This document shows, one piece after another, positions 27,277 to 35,082 of a stretch of 64,000 nucleotides of DNA. Source of the DNA: Usitatibacter rugosus. Its GTDB lineage: Bacteria; Pseudomonadota; Gammaproteobacteria; Burkholderiales; Usitatibacteraceae. The number at the start of each line of letters is the position of its first letter. Position 1 is the stretch's first letter. The stretch lies in contig NZ_CP053069.1 of NCBI RefSeq assembly GCF_013003965.1, forward strand, positions 1,581,419-1,645,418, in the 5' to 3' direction. The translations under genes and the position numbers were made by a program. The notes under the pieces were generated by a model. It did not search any database. It saw only the letters and a program-made list of their open reading frames with translations, and had not been told where the DNA came from.

Positions 27277-28188
27277 CTAAGCAGTGTTTCTCGCTGGCTT
27301 TTGCGGCCCGTACAACCCGGCAAGCTCCGACGCTACGCTAGCCATCATCGCCCTCAGCTCCCGCGGCGCCACCACCTCGCACTCCGCACCCACCTTGATC
27401 AACTCCATCGCCGCATGCTCCACCGACTCGATCGGTATCTCCACTTCAAGCCATCCGCGTGCATCCACCTTCTCCGGCGCCCGCTCCACCGCCTTCGCCA
27501 CGGCATCACTCAGTAGCTTCAACCTCTTCAGCCCCAGCGCAGAAGCACGAACCACCGCAGTCCCGCGATAAAGCCCCGCCGAGAACCGCTCGAGCGACTC
27601 GGTCCAATAGCTGCCAAGGTCGAACTTCGCGGGCCTCCTGAACGTCGCGCCCAATCGTTCCACCGCCTGGATGTTCGCGACCTTGTACGTCGCGTGGCCC
27701 TTTCCCGTCTGCGCCACCACGTACCACTCGCCGCCCTTGAGCACGAGGCCCAGGGGCTCGATCGTCCGCTCTGAAACACCCTTCCAGCTGTCATAGCGGA
27801 TCTTCAGCCGCCGCTCTTTCCACACGGCATCGGCGACAGCCGCCAAGTGATCCGCACGAGCGGGAGCGCGATACCAACCGACAGGATCCAGGTGAAACCG
27901 CGAAGCCACGCGCCGCGAATCCGCCTGCCAGGAATCGGGCAGCGACGACATCACGGTGGCCTCCACGGGCGTGAGGCCCGTGAGCCGCGTACGCCAGCCC
28001 TCCATGAGCGAGAAACCGCCGGTGGCGCCGCGGTCGGCCACCACCGGCACGCCGGAGGCGGAGAGCTCCTCGATGTCGCGGTGGATCGTCCGTACCGAAA
28101 CGCCCATCTTCTCCGCCAGGCGGGTGGCGCTCATCCGCCCCTCGCCCTGGAGGAGCATCAACACCTGGAGCAGTCGGCCGGCACGCAT
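27277..28188 (-). CDS. HTH and WYL domain transcriptional regulator (YafY type)
   Basis: 303 residues from ATG 28188 (MRAGRLLQVLMLLQGEGRMS). An N-terminal winged helix (SATRLAEKMGVSVRTIHRDIEELSASG) is followed by a WYL domain (LVLKGGEWYVVAQT) and a C-terminal extension, the usual layout; WYL domains bind a small or nucleic-acid ligand. An in-frame ATG at 28212 would add eight residues. It is divergent from the NIPSNAP gene, and a perfect 9-5-9 palindrome lies between them, so it most likely controls that gene and itself. With the position next to the island it could also be a regulator of the defence genes, but the divergent partner is the simpler target. Confidence 0.88.
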   Translation of the reverse strand: MRAGRLLQVLMLLQGEGRMSATRLAEKMGVSVRTIHRDIEELSASGVPVVADRGATGGFSLMEGWRTRLTGLTPVEATVMSSLPDSWQADSRRVASRFHLDPVGWYRAPARADHLAAVADAVWKERRLKIRYDSWKGVSERTIEPLGLVLKGGEWYVVAQTGKGHATYKVANIQAVERLGATFRRPAKFDLGSYWTESLERFSAGLYRGTAVVRASALGLKRLKLLSDAVAKAVERAPEKVDARGWLEVEIPIESVEHAAMELIKVGAECEVVAPRELRAMMASVASELAGLYGPQKPARNTA

Positions 28189-28207
28189 TCGTACAGGATA
28201 TCGAAAA

Positions 28208-28230
28208 TACATGACATGGGCTGTCATGTA
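28208..28230. promoter_or_regulatory. Palindromic operator between the WYL regulator and the NIPSNAP gene
   Basis: TACATGACA (28208-28216), spacer TGGGC, TGTCATGTA (28222-28230): a perfect 9-base inverted repeat in the 80-base divergent intergenic region. It is a likely binding site for the HTH-WYL protein. Confidence 0.7.
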
Positions 28231-28268
28231 TCGGGCCGCAGCATGGGGGCACAACACAGGGAGGCCCC

Positions 28269-29477
28269 ATGGCAGATATCCAGCAAGACACGAGAGTCCT
28301 CGAGTTCCGGCCCTACATCACCCAGCCCGGCAAGCGCGACGAGTTCAACGGCCTGTTCGAGAAGCTGATCCCGGAGCTCGAGTCCAGGGGCCAGCGCATC
28401 CTCGGCCAGTTCCGGGACGCGAAGGACCCCAACAAATTCCTCTGGCTGCGCGGCTACGACAGCATGGAGACGCGCGGCAAGGCACTGCCGGCCTTCTACA
28501 ACGCCCCGGTGTGGAAGGAAAGCGCCGGGCCCGTGAACGCGACGCTCGTGGACATCGGCGACGTGCGCCTGCTGAAGCCCGTGGACAGCGCCGGCTTCAC
28601 GCTCGCGAAGAAGATGACGGCCTTCATGGTCGCCACGATCTACCTGCTGAACGCGCCGGCCGAGAACGGCTTCAACGCCTTCTGGAAGGAACGGCTGGCG
28701 CCTACGATGGCGGCGGCTGGTGCGCCGTCGGTGGCGCAGCTCTCCACCGAATACGCGCCCGACAACTTCCCGCGCATCCCGGTCACGAAGGCGGGCGAGC
28801 ATGCGTTCGTGTGGTTCGCGGCGTATGGCAGCCGGGATGAATACGAGCTGCAGAAGAAAACGATTGCGGGGTTGAGAGGATGGAGTGATACGGAAGCAGA
28901 GCTTGCGAAATACCTCGCGTCCCCCGCGCAGACGATGGAGCTCATCCCCACCGCGTACTCGCTGCAGCGCTGGGGCACGCCGTTCAAGTACACGCTCGAG
29001 GGCACGGGGGACGTGCACGACTTCGACTTCCTCGACGGCAAGTGGACGATGGTGAACCGCCGCCTCATGAAGCGCGGCCTGGGCAGTACCGACCCGAAGG
29101 ACTGGGACGTCTTCCCCGCCACCGTCACCGCGCACGTGCTGATGAACTGCGTGGCCAACGTGGACGAGGTGCTCTTCCCGACCAAGGGCTGGAACGGCGT
29201 CACCTTTCGCCACTTCAACCTCGAGAAGAAGCAGTGGTCGATCTACTGGGTGAACAGCCGCGACGGGAAGATGGACGTCCCCGGCCAGGTCGGTGGCTTC
29301 GAGGGCGACGTCGGTCTCTTCTACGGCGACGACACCGACGGCGGCCGGCCCGTGAAGGTGGTCTACAAGTGGACGAAGGTCGGCCCCGACGGCGCACGCT
29401 GGGAGCAGGCGTTCTCGTATGACGACGGCAAGACCTGGGAGACCAACTGGGTCAACGAACACCGTCGCGTGAAATGA
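28269..29477 (+). CDS. NIPSNAP-type protein with C-terminal DUF1579-like domain
   Basis: 402 residues, ATG 28269 after GGGAGG. Two tandem NIPSNAP-like ferredoxin-fold units are visible, RVLEFRPYITQPGKRDEFN (from residue 9) and FMVATIYLLNAPAENGFNAF (from about 120). From about residue 250 a beta-rich domain follows (HDFDFLDGKWTMVNRR to WETNWVNEHRRVK) that resembles the DUF1579-like family. The adjacent gene at 29474 encodes this C-terminal domain alone. No catalytic residue is evident; the substrate is unknown. The stop overlaps the next start as ATGA. Confidence 0.75.
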   Translation: MADIQQDTRVLEFRPYITQPGKRDEFNGLFEKLIPELESRGQRILGQFRDAKDPNKFLWLRGYDSMETRGKALPAFYNAPVWKESAGPVNATLVDIGDVRLLKPVDSAGFTLAKKMTAFMVATIYLLNAPAENGFNAFWKERLAPTMAAAGAPSVAQLSTEYAPDNFPRIPVTKAGEHAFVWFAAYGSRDEYELQKKTIAGLRGWSDTEAELAKYLASPAQTMELIPTAYSLQRWGTPFKYTLEGTGDVHDFDFLDGKWTMVNRRLMKRGLGSTDPKDWDVFPATVTAHVLMNCVANVDEVLFPTKGWNGVTFRHFNLEKKQWSIYWVNSRDGKMDVPGQVGGFEGDVGLFYGDDTDGGRPVKVVYKWTKVGPDGARWEQAFSYDDGKTWETNWVNEHRRVK

Positions 29478-29983
29478 CGGCCCGACTGATCTGCGCCCTT
29501 TGCCTTTTCATCGTGTCTTCCGTGGGAGCCAGCATGCGTGATTTCGATTTCGAGTTCGGCGAGTGGACGGTGCAGCACCGCACCCTGCGCGCCGACGGTA
29601 CTTGGCTGGAGTTCAGCGGCACGTCCGTCACGCGCCCGGCCATGGGCGGAATGGCGTGCATCGAGGAGAACGTCTTCGACAAGCCCGGCGGCATCGCCCG
29701 CGGCATGGCGATGCGCACCTACGATGCGAAGACGGATCTGTGGGCGATCTGGTGGGTGGATGGGCGCGATCCGCATGGCGTGCTCGATCCGCCGGTGAAG
29801 GGGCGCTTCGTCGATGGGGTGGGGACGTTCTATTCCGAGAGCATCGTTGGCGGGAAGAGCGTTCGTACGAGGTTCATCTGGTCGAAGATCACGGCGACTA
29901 CGGCGCGCTGGGAGCAGGCGTTGTCTACGGATTCGGGGCCGTGGGAGACGAACTGGGTCATGGAGTTCAAGAGGGTGAAGTGA
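29474..29983 (+). CDS. Secreted DUF1579-like protein, paralogue of the neighbouring C-terminal domain
   Basis: 169 residues with a signal peptide (MTARLICALCLFIVSSVGAS). The mature part (RDFDFEFGEWTVQHRTLRAD to WETNWVMEFKRVK) can be aligned along its length with residues 250-402 of the preceding protein, ending in nearly the same WETNWV motif. It is coupled to that gene by an ATGA overlap. Probably a tandem domain duplication, one copy cytoplasmic and fused, the other exported. Function unknown. Confidence 0.72.
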   Translation: MTARLICALCLFIVSSVGASMRDFDFEFGEWTVQHRTLRADGTWLEFSGTSVTRPAMGGMACIEENVFDKPGGIARGMAMRTYDAKTDLWAIWWVDGRDPHGVLDPPVKGRFVDGVGTFYSESIVGGKSVRTRFIWSKITATTARWEQALSTDSGPWETNWVMEFKRVK

Positions 29984-29996
29984 GAATTGAAAATCG

Positions 29997-30075
29997 AGGG
30001 GTCAGAGTCGTTTATTCGTAGCGTACCCGGACAGCAGTCCGGTCAGACCGCTACGAATAAACGACTCTGACCCCT
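29997..30075. repeat. Family B palindromic element, copy 2
   Basis: Perfect 27-base inverted arms (29997-30023 and 30049-30075) that open with AGGGGTCAGAGTCGTTTATT. The loop holds an inner stem CCGGAC-AGCA-GTCCGG. Compared with copies 1 and 3 the four bases after GGGGTCAGA are GTCG in place of CCAC, changed in both arms so pairing is kept. It lies 14 bases after a stop codon and just before the arsR promoter, so it can also end transcription. Confidence 0.82.
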
Positions 30076-30098
30076 TGCTTTTCGGCCAAGCCTTGTGG

Positions 30099-30124
30099 AA
30101 TACTGAACCATATGGTTCAGTATT
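30099..30124. promoter_or_regulatory. 26-base perfect palindrome centred on the start codon of the second arsR-type gene
   Basis: AATACTGAACCAT (30099-30111) followed by its exact reverse complement (30112-30124), with the ATG at 30112 at the centre. A -35-like TTGCTT (30075-30080) and a -10-like AATACT (30099-30104), 18 bases apart, put the transcription start at the ATG. A repressor bound here would block both the -10 and translation start, as expected for autorepression. Confidence 0.7.
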
Positions 30125-30477
30125 CACCTGCCCACTTCAGTGCCTCGTTCGCCGCGCTCTCGGACGTCACCCGCCGTGGCGTGCTGGAGCAGCTCGCACG
30201 TGCGGATGCCTCGATCACGGACCTGGCCGACAAGTTCGGCATGACCCTCACGGGCATGAAGAAGCACGTCGGCATCCTGGAGGAGGCGGGGCTCGTCACC
30301 ACGGAGAAGGTCGGGCGAGTACGGACCTGCAAGCTCGGCAGCTGCCGGCTGGAGGAAGAGGCCGCGTGGATCGAGCGCTACCACCAGCTCTGGGCCGCAC
30401 GCTTCGACGAGCTGGACACGGTTGTCGACGAATTGAAACGAAAGGAGAAGGCGAGTGGGCGCAAGAAACGAATTTGA
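30112..30477 (+). CDS. ArsR-family winged-helix regulator
   Basis: 121 residues. The DNA-binding core is FAALSDVTRRGVLEQLARAD, then ITDLADKFGMTLTGMKKHVGILEEAGLVTTEKVGRVRTCKL. It belongs to the ArsR subgroup that is nearly always followed by an SRPBCC (AHSA1) gene, as here (23-base overlap), with no metal-binding cysteines of the ArsR type. It probably represses its own operon through the palindrome at 30099-30124. Ligand unknown. Confidence 0.88.
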   Translation: MVQYSPAHFSASFAALSDVTRRGVLEQLARADASITDLADKFGMTLTGMKKHVGILEEAGLVTTEKVGRVRTCKLGSCRLEEEAAWIERYHQLWAARFDELDTVVDELKRKEKASGRKKRI

Positions 30478-30937
30478 GGTGCAGCGGAAGTCCGAGCGCG
30501 AAGTGGTCGTGACTCGCACAGTCAACGGCCCGGCACGCATGGTGTTCGAGGCGTGGACGAAGCCGGAGCTCTTCCAGCGCTGGTGGATCCCGAAGTCGAT
30601 GGGCGTGACCATCGTCTCCTGCGAGATGGACGTCCGCGTCGGGGGCGGCTACCGGTTGATGCTGCGCCACGGGGCCTCGGAGCCCATGGCGTTCTTCGGC
30701 AAGTACCTCGAAGTGGTACCGAACTCGCGCCTCGTGTGGTCCAACGACGAGAGCCCCGACGGCGCCGTCACCACGGTGACCTTCGAGGAGAAGGCGGGCA
30801 AGACGCGGGTGGTCCTCTCCGAGCTCTATCCCTCGAAGGAAGCCCTCGAAGCGAATGGCGGCGGAATCATGCCCGAGCAGTTCGACCAGCTGGACGACCT
30901 TCTCGTCAGTCTGGGTGCCGCGACAAGTACGCCTTGA
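30455..30937 (+). CDS. SRPBCC / AHSA1-type protein
   Basis: 160 residues from GTG 30455, overlapping the arsR end. The AHSA1-like START-fold is recognised by VVVTRTVNGPARMVFEAWTK, LFQRWWIPKS, VRVGGGYRLMLRHG, FFGKYLEVVPNSRLVWS and TTVTFEEKAGKTRVVLSEL. These proteins bind hydrophobic ligands in a deep cavity; no enzyme activity is known for the group. It is paired with the ArsR regulator, which may respond to the same ligand. The 3' end overlaps the opposing gene by 32 bases. Confidence 0.82.
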   Translation: MGARNEFEVQRKSEREVVVTRTVNGPARMVFEAWTKPELFQRWWIPKSMGVTIVSCEMDVRVGGGYRLMLRHGASEPMAFFGKYLEVVPNSRLVWSNDESPDGAVTTVTFEEKAGKTRVVLSELYPSKEALEANGGGIMPEQFDQLDDLLVSLGAATSTP

Positions 30938-31307
30938 TGCCGGCCCAGTAGTCGTTGCGCCAGTTGGCCTCGGTGCTGTCGAGGAGGGCCTTGGGCACTC
31001 CTCGATGCGTGAGGACCAGCTCCGTGCCACCAGTGGGCGTGGGCGTGAGAACGAACGCGGCCATCGAGTAGACGCCCTCCGGGAAGTCGTCGCGCCGCCA
31101 CGCCTGGACGATGCGCTTGCCGGGCACGAGCTCCACGTTGATGCCGCTCACCTTGCCGGCGTCGGCCGAGAACGCACCGCCAACCTTGCTGCTGAGATTG
31201 GCTTTGCGGCCGGTGAAGGCCGTGCGTTTCTTCGAATCCGCGAGCAGGCCGTAGATGGTCGCGGGCGGGGCGTTGAATCGGACCTTGAGTTTGAGTGTCT
31301 TGCACAT
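30906..31307 (-). CDS. SRPBCC-family protein
   Basis: 133 residues from ATG 31307 (MCKTLKLKVRFNAPPATIY). A longer frame to 31364 would run into the leuC promoter and is not chosen. Typical lines: LLADSKKRTAFTGRKANL, VELVPGKRIVQAWRRDDFP, VLTPTPTGGTELVLTHRGVP and the C-terminal helix WRNDYWAGIKAYL. It is the same fold as the convergent gene at 30455 but a different subgroup. Probably a hydrophobic ligand-binding protein. Confidence 0.78.
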   Translation of the reverse strand: MCKTLKLKVRFNAPPATIYGLLADSKKRTAFTGRKANLSSKVGGAFSADAGKVSGINVELVPGKRIVQAWRRDDFPEGVYSMAAFVLTPTPTGGTELVLTHRGVPKALLDSTEANWRNDYWAGIKAYLSRHPD

Positions 31308-31338
31308 GGCGTAAATGGTAGCTGACCCGTGGCGGTCG

Positions 31339-31353
31339 TATAATTTCACCATG
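31339..31353 (+). promoter_or_regulatory. leuC -10 box placed for a leaderless transcript
   Basis: A perfect TATAAT (31339-31344) is followed by six bases (TTCACC) and the leuC ATG at 31351. The start point of RNA, normally 6-7 bases after the -10, falls on the A of the ATG, and there is no ribosome site. No strong -35 is seen. Confidence 0.65.
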
Positions 31354-32763
31354 ACCGCTCGCACCCTCTACCAAAAACTCTGGGATTCCCACCTCGTCCG
31401 CGAAGATGCGGACGGCACGGGCCTCCTCTACATCGACCGCCACGTCGTCCATGAGGTGACCAGCCCGCAGGCCTTCGAGGGCCTGGAGGTGGCGCACCGG
31501 CCGCTCTGGCGCGAGGGCTCGATCGTCGCGACCGCGGACCACAACGTCTCCACCACCGTCGGGCGGAATGACCGTCCGATCGCCGATCCGATTTCCCGCC
31601 TTCAGGTGGAAACGCTCGACCAGAACATCGAGAAGTTCAAGGTCAAGACGTACTTCGGCATGAAGGACCATCGCCAGGGCATCGTCCACGTGATCGCGCC
31701 CGAGCAGGGTGGCGTGCTGCCCGGCATGACGGTGGTCTGCGGAGATTCGCACACCAGCACCAACGGCGCCTTCGCGGCGCTGGCCCACGGCATCGGCACC
31801 TCCGAGGTGGAGCATGTGATGGCCACTCAGTGCCTGGTCCAGAAGAAGTCCAAGGCCATGCTGGTGCGCTGCGAAGGCGACCTGCCGCGCGGCGTCACGG
31901 CCAAGGACATCGTGCTCGCCGTCATCGGCAAGATCGGCACCGCGGGTGGCACGGGTTACGCGATCGAGTTCGCGGGCTCGGCCATCCGGTCGCTCTCCAT
32001 GGAAGGCCGCATGACGGTCTGCAACATGGCCATCGAGGGCGGCGCGCGCGCCGGCATGGTTGCCGTGGACGACACCACCATCAACTACCTTCGCGGGCGT
32101 CCGTTCGCGCCGAAGGGTGAGGCGTTCGAGAAAGCCGCGGTCTACTGGCGCACGCTCGTCTCCGATCCAGGTGCGGTGTTCGACCGCACGGTGGATATCG
32201 ACGTCGCGTCGTTGAAGCCGCAGGTGACCTGGGGTACATCGCCCGAGATGGTCGTCTCCATCGAGGACCGCGTGCCGGATCCGGAGAAGGAGAAGGACCC
32301 GGTTCGCCGCGAGGCGATGGAACGCGCGCTCATCTACATGGGCCTCGAACCCAACAAGGCGATGACCGACATCGCCATCGACAAGGTCTTCATCGGCTCG
32401 TGCACCAACTCGCGGATCGAAGACCTTCGCGCGGCCGCCTCGGTGGTTCGCGGCAAGCGCGTGGCCGGCAACGTGAAGCTGGCGATGGTCGTTCCCGGCT
32501 CCGGTCTCGTGAAGGCACAGGCCGAGAAGGAAGGGCTGGACCGCATCTTCCGCGATTCCGGCTTCGAGTGGCGCGAACCGGGCTGCTCCATGTGCCTCGC
32601 GATGAACGACGACAAGCTGGAGGCCGGTGAACGCTGCGCGTCCACGTCGAACCGCAACTTCGAAGGGCGGCAAGGGGCGGGCGGTCGTACGCACCTGGTC
32701 AGCCCCGCGATGGCCGCCGCGGCCGCGATCGCCGGTCACTTCGTGGACGTCCGCCGCACTTGA
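31351..32763 (+). CDS. leuC: 3-isopropylmalate dehydratase, large subunit
   Basis: 470 residues, normal length. With LeuD it isomerises 2-isopropylmalate to 3-isopropylmalate in leucine biosynthesis. It is an aconitase-type 4Fe-4S enzyme: [36 protein letters not shown] and GCSMCLAMN carry the cluster cysteines. leuD is not next to it but starts at 42931, 10 kb downstream, with its own promoter. The next gene, a lipoprotein, starts at the leuC stop. Confidence 0.97.
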   Translation: MTARTLYQKLWDSHLVREDADGTGLLYIDRHVVHEVTSPQAFEGLEVAHRPLWREGSIVATADHNVSTTVGRNDRPIADPISRLQVETLDQNIEKFKVKTYFGMKDHRQGIVHVIAPEQGGVLPGMTVVCGDSHTSTNGAFAALAHGIGTSEVEHVMATQCLVQKKSKAMLVRCEGDLPRGVTAKDIVLAVIGKIGTAGGTGYAIEFAGSAIRSLSMEGRMTVCNMAIEGGARAGMVAVDDTTINYLRGRPFAPKGEAFEKAAVYWRTLVSDPGAVFDRTVDIDVASLKPQVTWGTSPEMVVSIEDRVPDPEKEKDPVRREAMERALIYMGLEPNKAMTDIAIDKVFIGSCTNSRIEDLRAAASVVRGKRVAGNVKLAMVVPGSGLVKAQAEKEGLDRIFRDSGFEWREPGCSMCLAMNDDKLEAGERCASTSNRNFEGRQGAGGRTHLVSPAMAAAAAIAGHFVDVRRT

Positions 32764-33452
32764 CGCTTCCCTCGGCAGCGCTGCGACTCCTGCTCGCAGC
32801 GCTCCTCACGCTCGCAGCCTCCTGCGGCAAGAAAGAGGTCGTCGAAGCCGGATCGCCGCTGCCGGATCCCGCGTTCGGCAAGGTGAGCACGAAGACCTTT
32901 GGATGCCCGGAGATGCAGGGCGTCTACGCGTGGCCGCCGGTTGCGGGCACGTGGGCAGGCCGCGGGCCGACCAACAAGGTCCCCGGGGAAGATGGCATCC
33001 CGGTTCCCATCTATGGCGGCGAGATGCAGATCTGGGTTCTCGAGAAGGGCGGCGAGGTCGAGATCCGCTCGCGCTCGATCAACCGCGATCCGAACTACCG
33101 CACGACCCTCACGCGCGAATGGTCGTTCAGGATCTTTCAGAAGAACGAAGTGAGCTGCAAGGCGAACATGCTCGAGTTCGCCGCGCGGCCGGCGACGAAT
33201 CCGGAGGAGTACGGCAGCAAGACCGCGATGCGCAGCTTCAAGCTCGCGCGGCTGGAGGACGGCTCCCTCGCGGTGGGGGTCAAGAATCTCTCCACCGGGC
33301 GCCGGGGCGCGATCTTCACGTGGGGCGACACCTCGGCGGGGAGCATCCCTGCGCCGGATGGTGCGTACTGGTCGTGGTCGAAGCTCACGCAGCTCGGGCC
33401 GGGGGACAAGGAACCGGCGCCTATCGATGCTTCGACCGGGATTCCGCGATGA
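32760..33452 (+). CDS. Putative lipoprotein, function unknown
   Basis: 230 residues from TTG 32760, which overlaps the leuC stop as TTGA. The N-terminus [19 protein letters not shown] is a lipoprotein signal with lipobox LAAS-C. The mature protein has no recognised domain; it is rich in short beta-prone segments ([36 protein letters not shown]) and ends in an acidic/Pro tail. It is translationally coupled to leuC and, by an ATGA overlap, to the PPOX-type gene. Confidence 0.65.
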   Translation: MTLPSAALRLLLAALLTLAASCGKKEVVEAGSPLPDPAFGKVSTKTFGCPEMQGVYAWPPVAGTWAGRGPTNKVPGEDGIPVPIYGGEMQIWVLEKGGEVEIRSRSINRDPNYRTTLTREWSFRIFQKNEVSCKANMLEFAARPATNPEEYGSKTAMRSFKLARLEDGSLAVGVKNLSTGRRGAIFTWGDTSAGSIPAPDGAYWSWSKLTQLGPGDKEPAPIDASTGIPR

Positions 33453-33925
33453 CCCAGCTATCGCAACTGCTGTCCGAAGCTGCCGAAACGCTCGCGCGCT
33501 CGCGTGCGTGCTGGCTGGTCACGCGGTCGGAGAAGGGCGTGCCGCGCAGCCGCCCCATGAGCCTGCTGCCGACCGATCCATCCGAAGGGTGGCTGCTACG
33601 GCTTGTCACCGACGCACGCACGCGCAAGGTCGACGAGATCTGGCGCGACCAGCGCGTGAGCCTCCTCTGCCACCCGCGCGGCGGGGCGTTCGTGGCCGCG
33701 GCTGGCGTCGCCAACCTCATCTTCGATCCCGCCGAGGTCGATGCGCGCTGGCGTGAGGAATACGATCCGTTCTTCCCCGGCGAGAAGCGCGCCGAGGCCG
33801 TCTTCCTCGAAGTGGATGTCGACTGCCTCGAGCTCTGGGTGCCGAACGCCCTGAACGAGCCGCTCGGCTTCGTCACGACCACCCTCCAGCGCGATGCGAA
33901 TGGCCGCTGGACCATCGCGGGCTGA
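33449..33925 (+). CDS. Pyridoxamine 5'-phosphate oxidase-like (flavin-binding split-barrel) protein
   Basis: 158 residues, ATG overlapping the previous stop. Split-barrel pattern: ACWLVTRSEKGVPRSRPMSLL, WLLRLVTDARTRKVDEIWRD, VSLLCHPRGGAFVAAAGVANL, AEVDARWREEYDPFFPGEK and FLEVDVDCLELW. Proteins of this type (general-stress-protein-26-like) bind FMN or F420 or haem; the cofactor and substrate are unknown. Confidence 0.78.
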   Translation: MTQLSQLLSEAAETLARSRACWLVTRSEKGVPRSRPMSLLPTDPSEGWLLRLVTDARTRKVDEIWRDQRVSLLCHPRGGAFVAAAGVANLIFDPAEVDARWREEYDPFFPGEKRAEAVFLEVDVDCLELWVPNALNEPLGFVTTTLQRDANGRWTIAG

Positions 33926-33944
33926 CTAAACGGCCGCGGGCTGA

Positions 33945-34946
33945 TTACACGGCGCGCGCCGCGTCCCTCGGCGACCCACCCCACTGCCGACTCCACGCCC
34001 GTCGCAGCTGCAACCCCGATCGAAACCCCGCCACCTCTGCCGCCTGCGTGACACTGGCACCCCGTTCGAGGGACTGCCGCGCCCGTTCCAGGCGGAAGGA
34101 CTGCAGGTAGCGCAGCGGCGAAACCCCCGCGTGCTCGACGAAGAGGCGCAGCAGGTGGCGCTCCGTCACGTGGGCGATCGTAGCGAGGGCGGCCATGTCC
34201 CAGTCGCGGTCCGGCTCGGCGCCGATGGCGTCCTGCACGCGGTGCACGGCGGCATGCAGGTGGCCGCGGTTCACCAGGAAGGGCGAGAGCTCGGGGTCGC
34301 GTTGCGAGCGACGCAGGTACACCACCATGTCGTGGGCGACGCTCGCGGCCAGCGCCTCGCCGCATTCCTCGGCCACCAGGTGGAGTGCCAAATCGATGCC
34401 CGCCGTGATGCCGGCGCTGGAGGCCACCGATCCGTCGACCACGAACACGCGGTTGTCGATCACCTGTGCGTCGGGTGCCAACTTGCGCAGGGCATGCAGC
34501 AGCTCGTGATGGGTGGTGCAGCGGCGATCGGTGAGGAGGCCCGCGCGTGCGGCGAGCAGTGCGCCGGAGCAGATCGTGAGTAGTCGATGCGCCGTGTCTT
34601 CGGAGGCCAGGGGCTTCGCCAACATCCGGTCCAGCCATTGCGTGATGGCAGTGATTGCGGGTGTGACCTTTCCGGAGTGCGTGCTGGGCTGACCCGCAAC
34701 CACCACCCAGGTCGGCGTGTTCAGTCGCGATGGCAACACCTCGAGGCCGGACAACGAGAGACCGACGGACGTGGAGACACCCGCTGTTGGCCCGGCGAAG
34801 CGCAGGCGAAAGCGGGGCGGCAGGCCGCGCGCCTCGCGGTGGACGTTGGCGAGCCGGAAGGCCTCCGCCGGCCCCGCGACGTCGAGCAGTAGCGAGTTCG
34901 GCGCGACGATGAACAGCAGGTCAATCGGCTGGACGCGGGCGATCAT
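33945..34946 (-). CDS. GlxA-family transcriptional regulator (DJ-1/PfpI-like plus AraC HTH)
   Basis: 333 residues from ATG 34946. Residues 1-190 form a class I glutamine-amidotransferase/PfpI-like domain (DLLFIVAPNSLLLDVAGPAEAF, TICSGALLAARAGLLTDRR with the elbow-type Cys). Residues about 230-333 hold two AraC helix-turn-helix motifs (MAALATIAHVTERHLLRLF and SVTQAAEVAGFRSGLQLRRAW). This is the GlxA/FtrA type, which regulates catabolic genes in response to small metabolites. It is divergent from the M13 peptidase gene (136 bases). Confidence 0.9.
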   Translation of the reverse strand: MIARVQPIDLLFIVAPNSLLLDVAGPAEAFRLANVHREARGLPPRFRLRFAGPTAGVSTSVGLSLSGLEVLPSRLNTPTWVVVAGQPSTHSGKVTPAITAITQWLDRMLAKPLASEDTAHRLLTICSGALLAARAGLLTDRRCTTHHELLHALRKLAPDAQVIDNRVFVVDGSVASSAGITAGIDLALHLVAEECGEALAASVAHDMVVYLRRSQRDPELSPFLVNRGHLHAAVHRVQDAIGAEPDRDWDMAALATIAHVTERHLLRLFVEHAGVSPLRYLQSFRLERARQSLERGASVTQAAEVAGFRSGLQLRRAWSRQWGGSPRDAARAV

Positions 34947-35082
34947 TTTCGGACATGGCAGGTTCAGTGACACAAAGCCTACGCCGATGTCTGGAATTGA
35001 TCGAATCCTGTCGATGCGCGGCGCGACGCGCGAGGGCGGAATGCCTAACGTGGGCGATCCCCGCAATCCGCAAGGCACTCCC

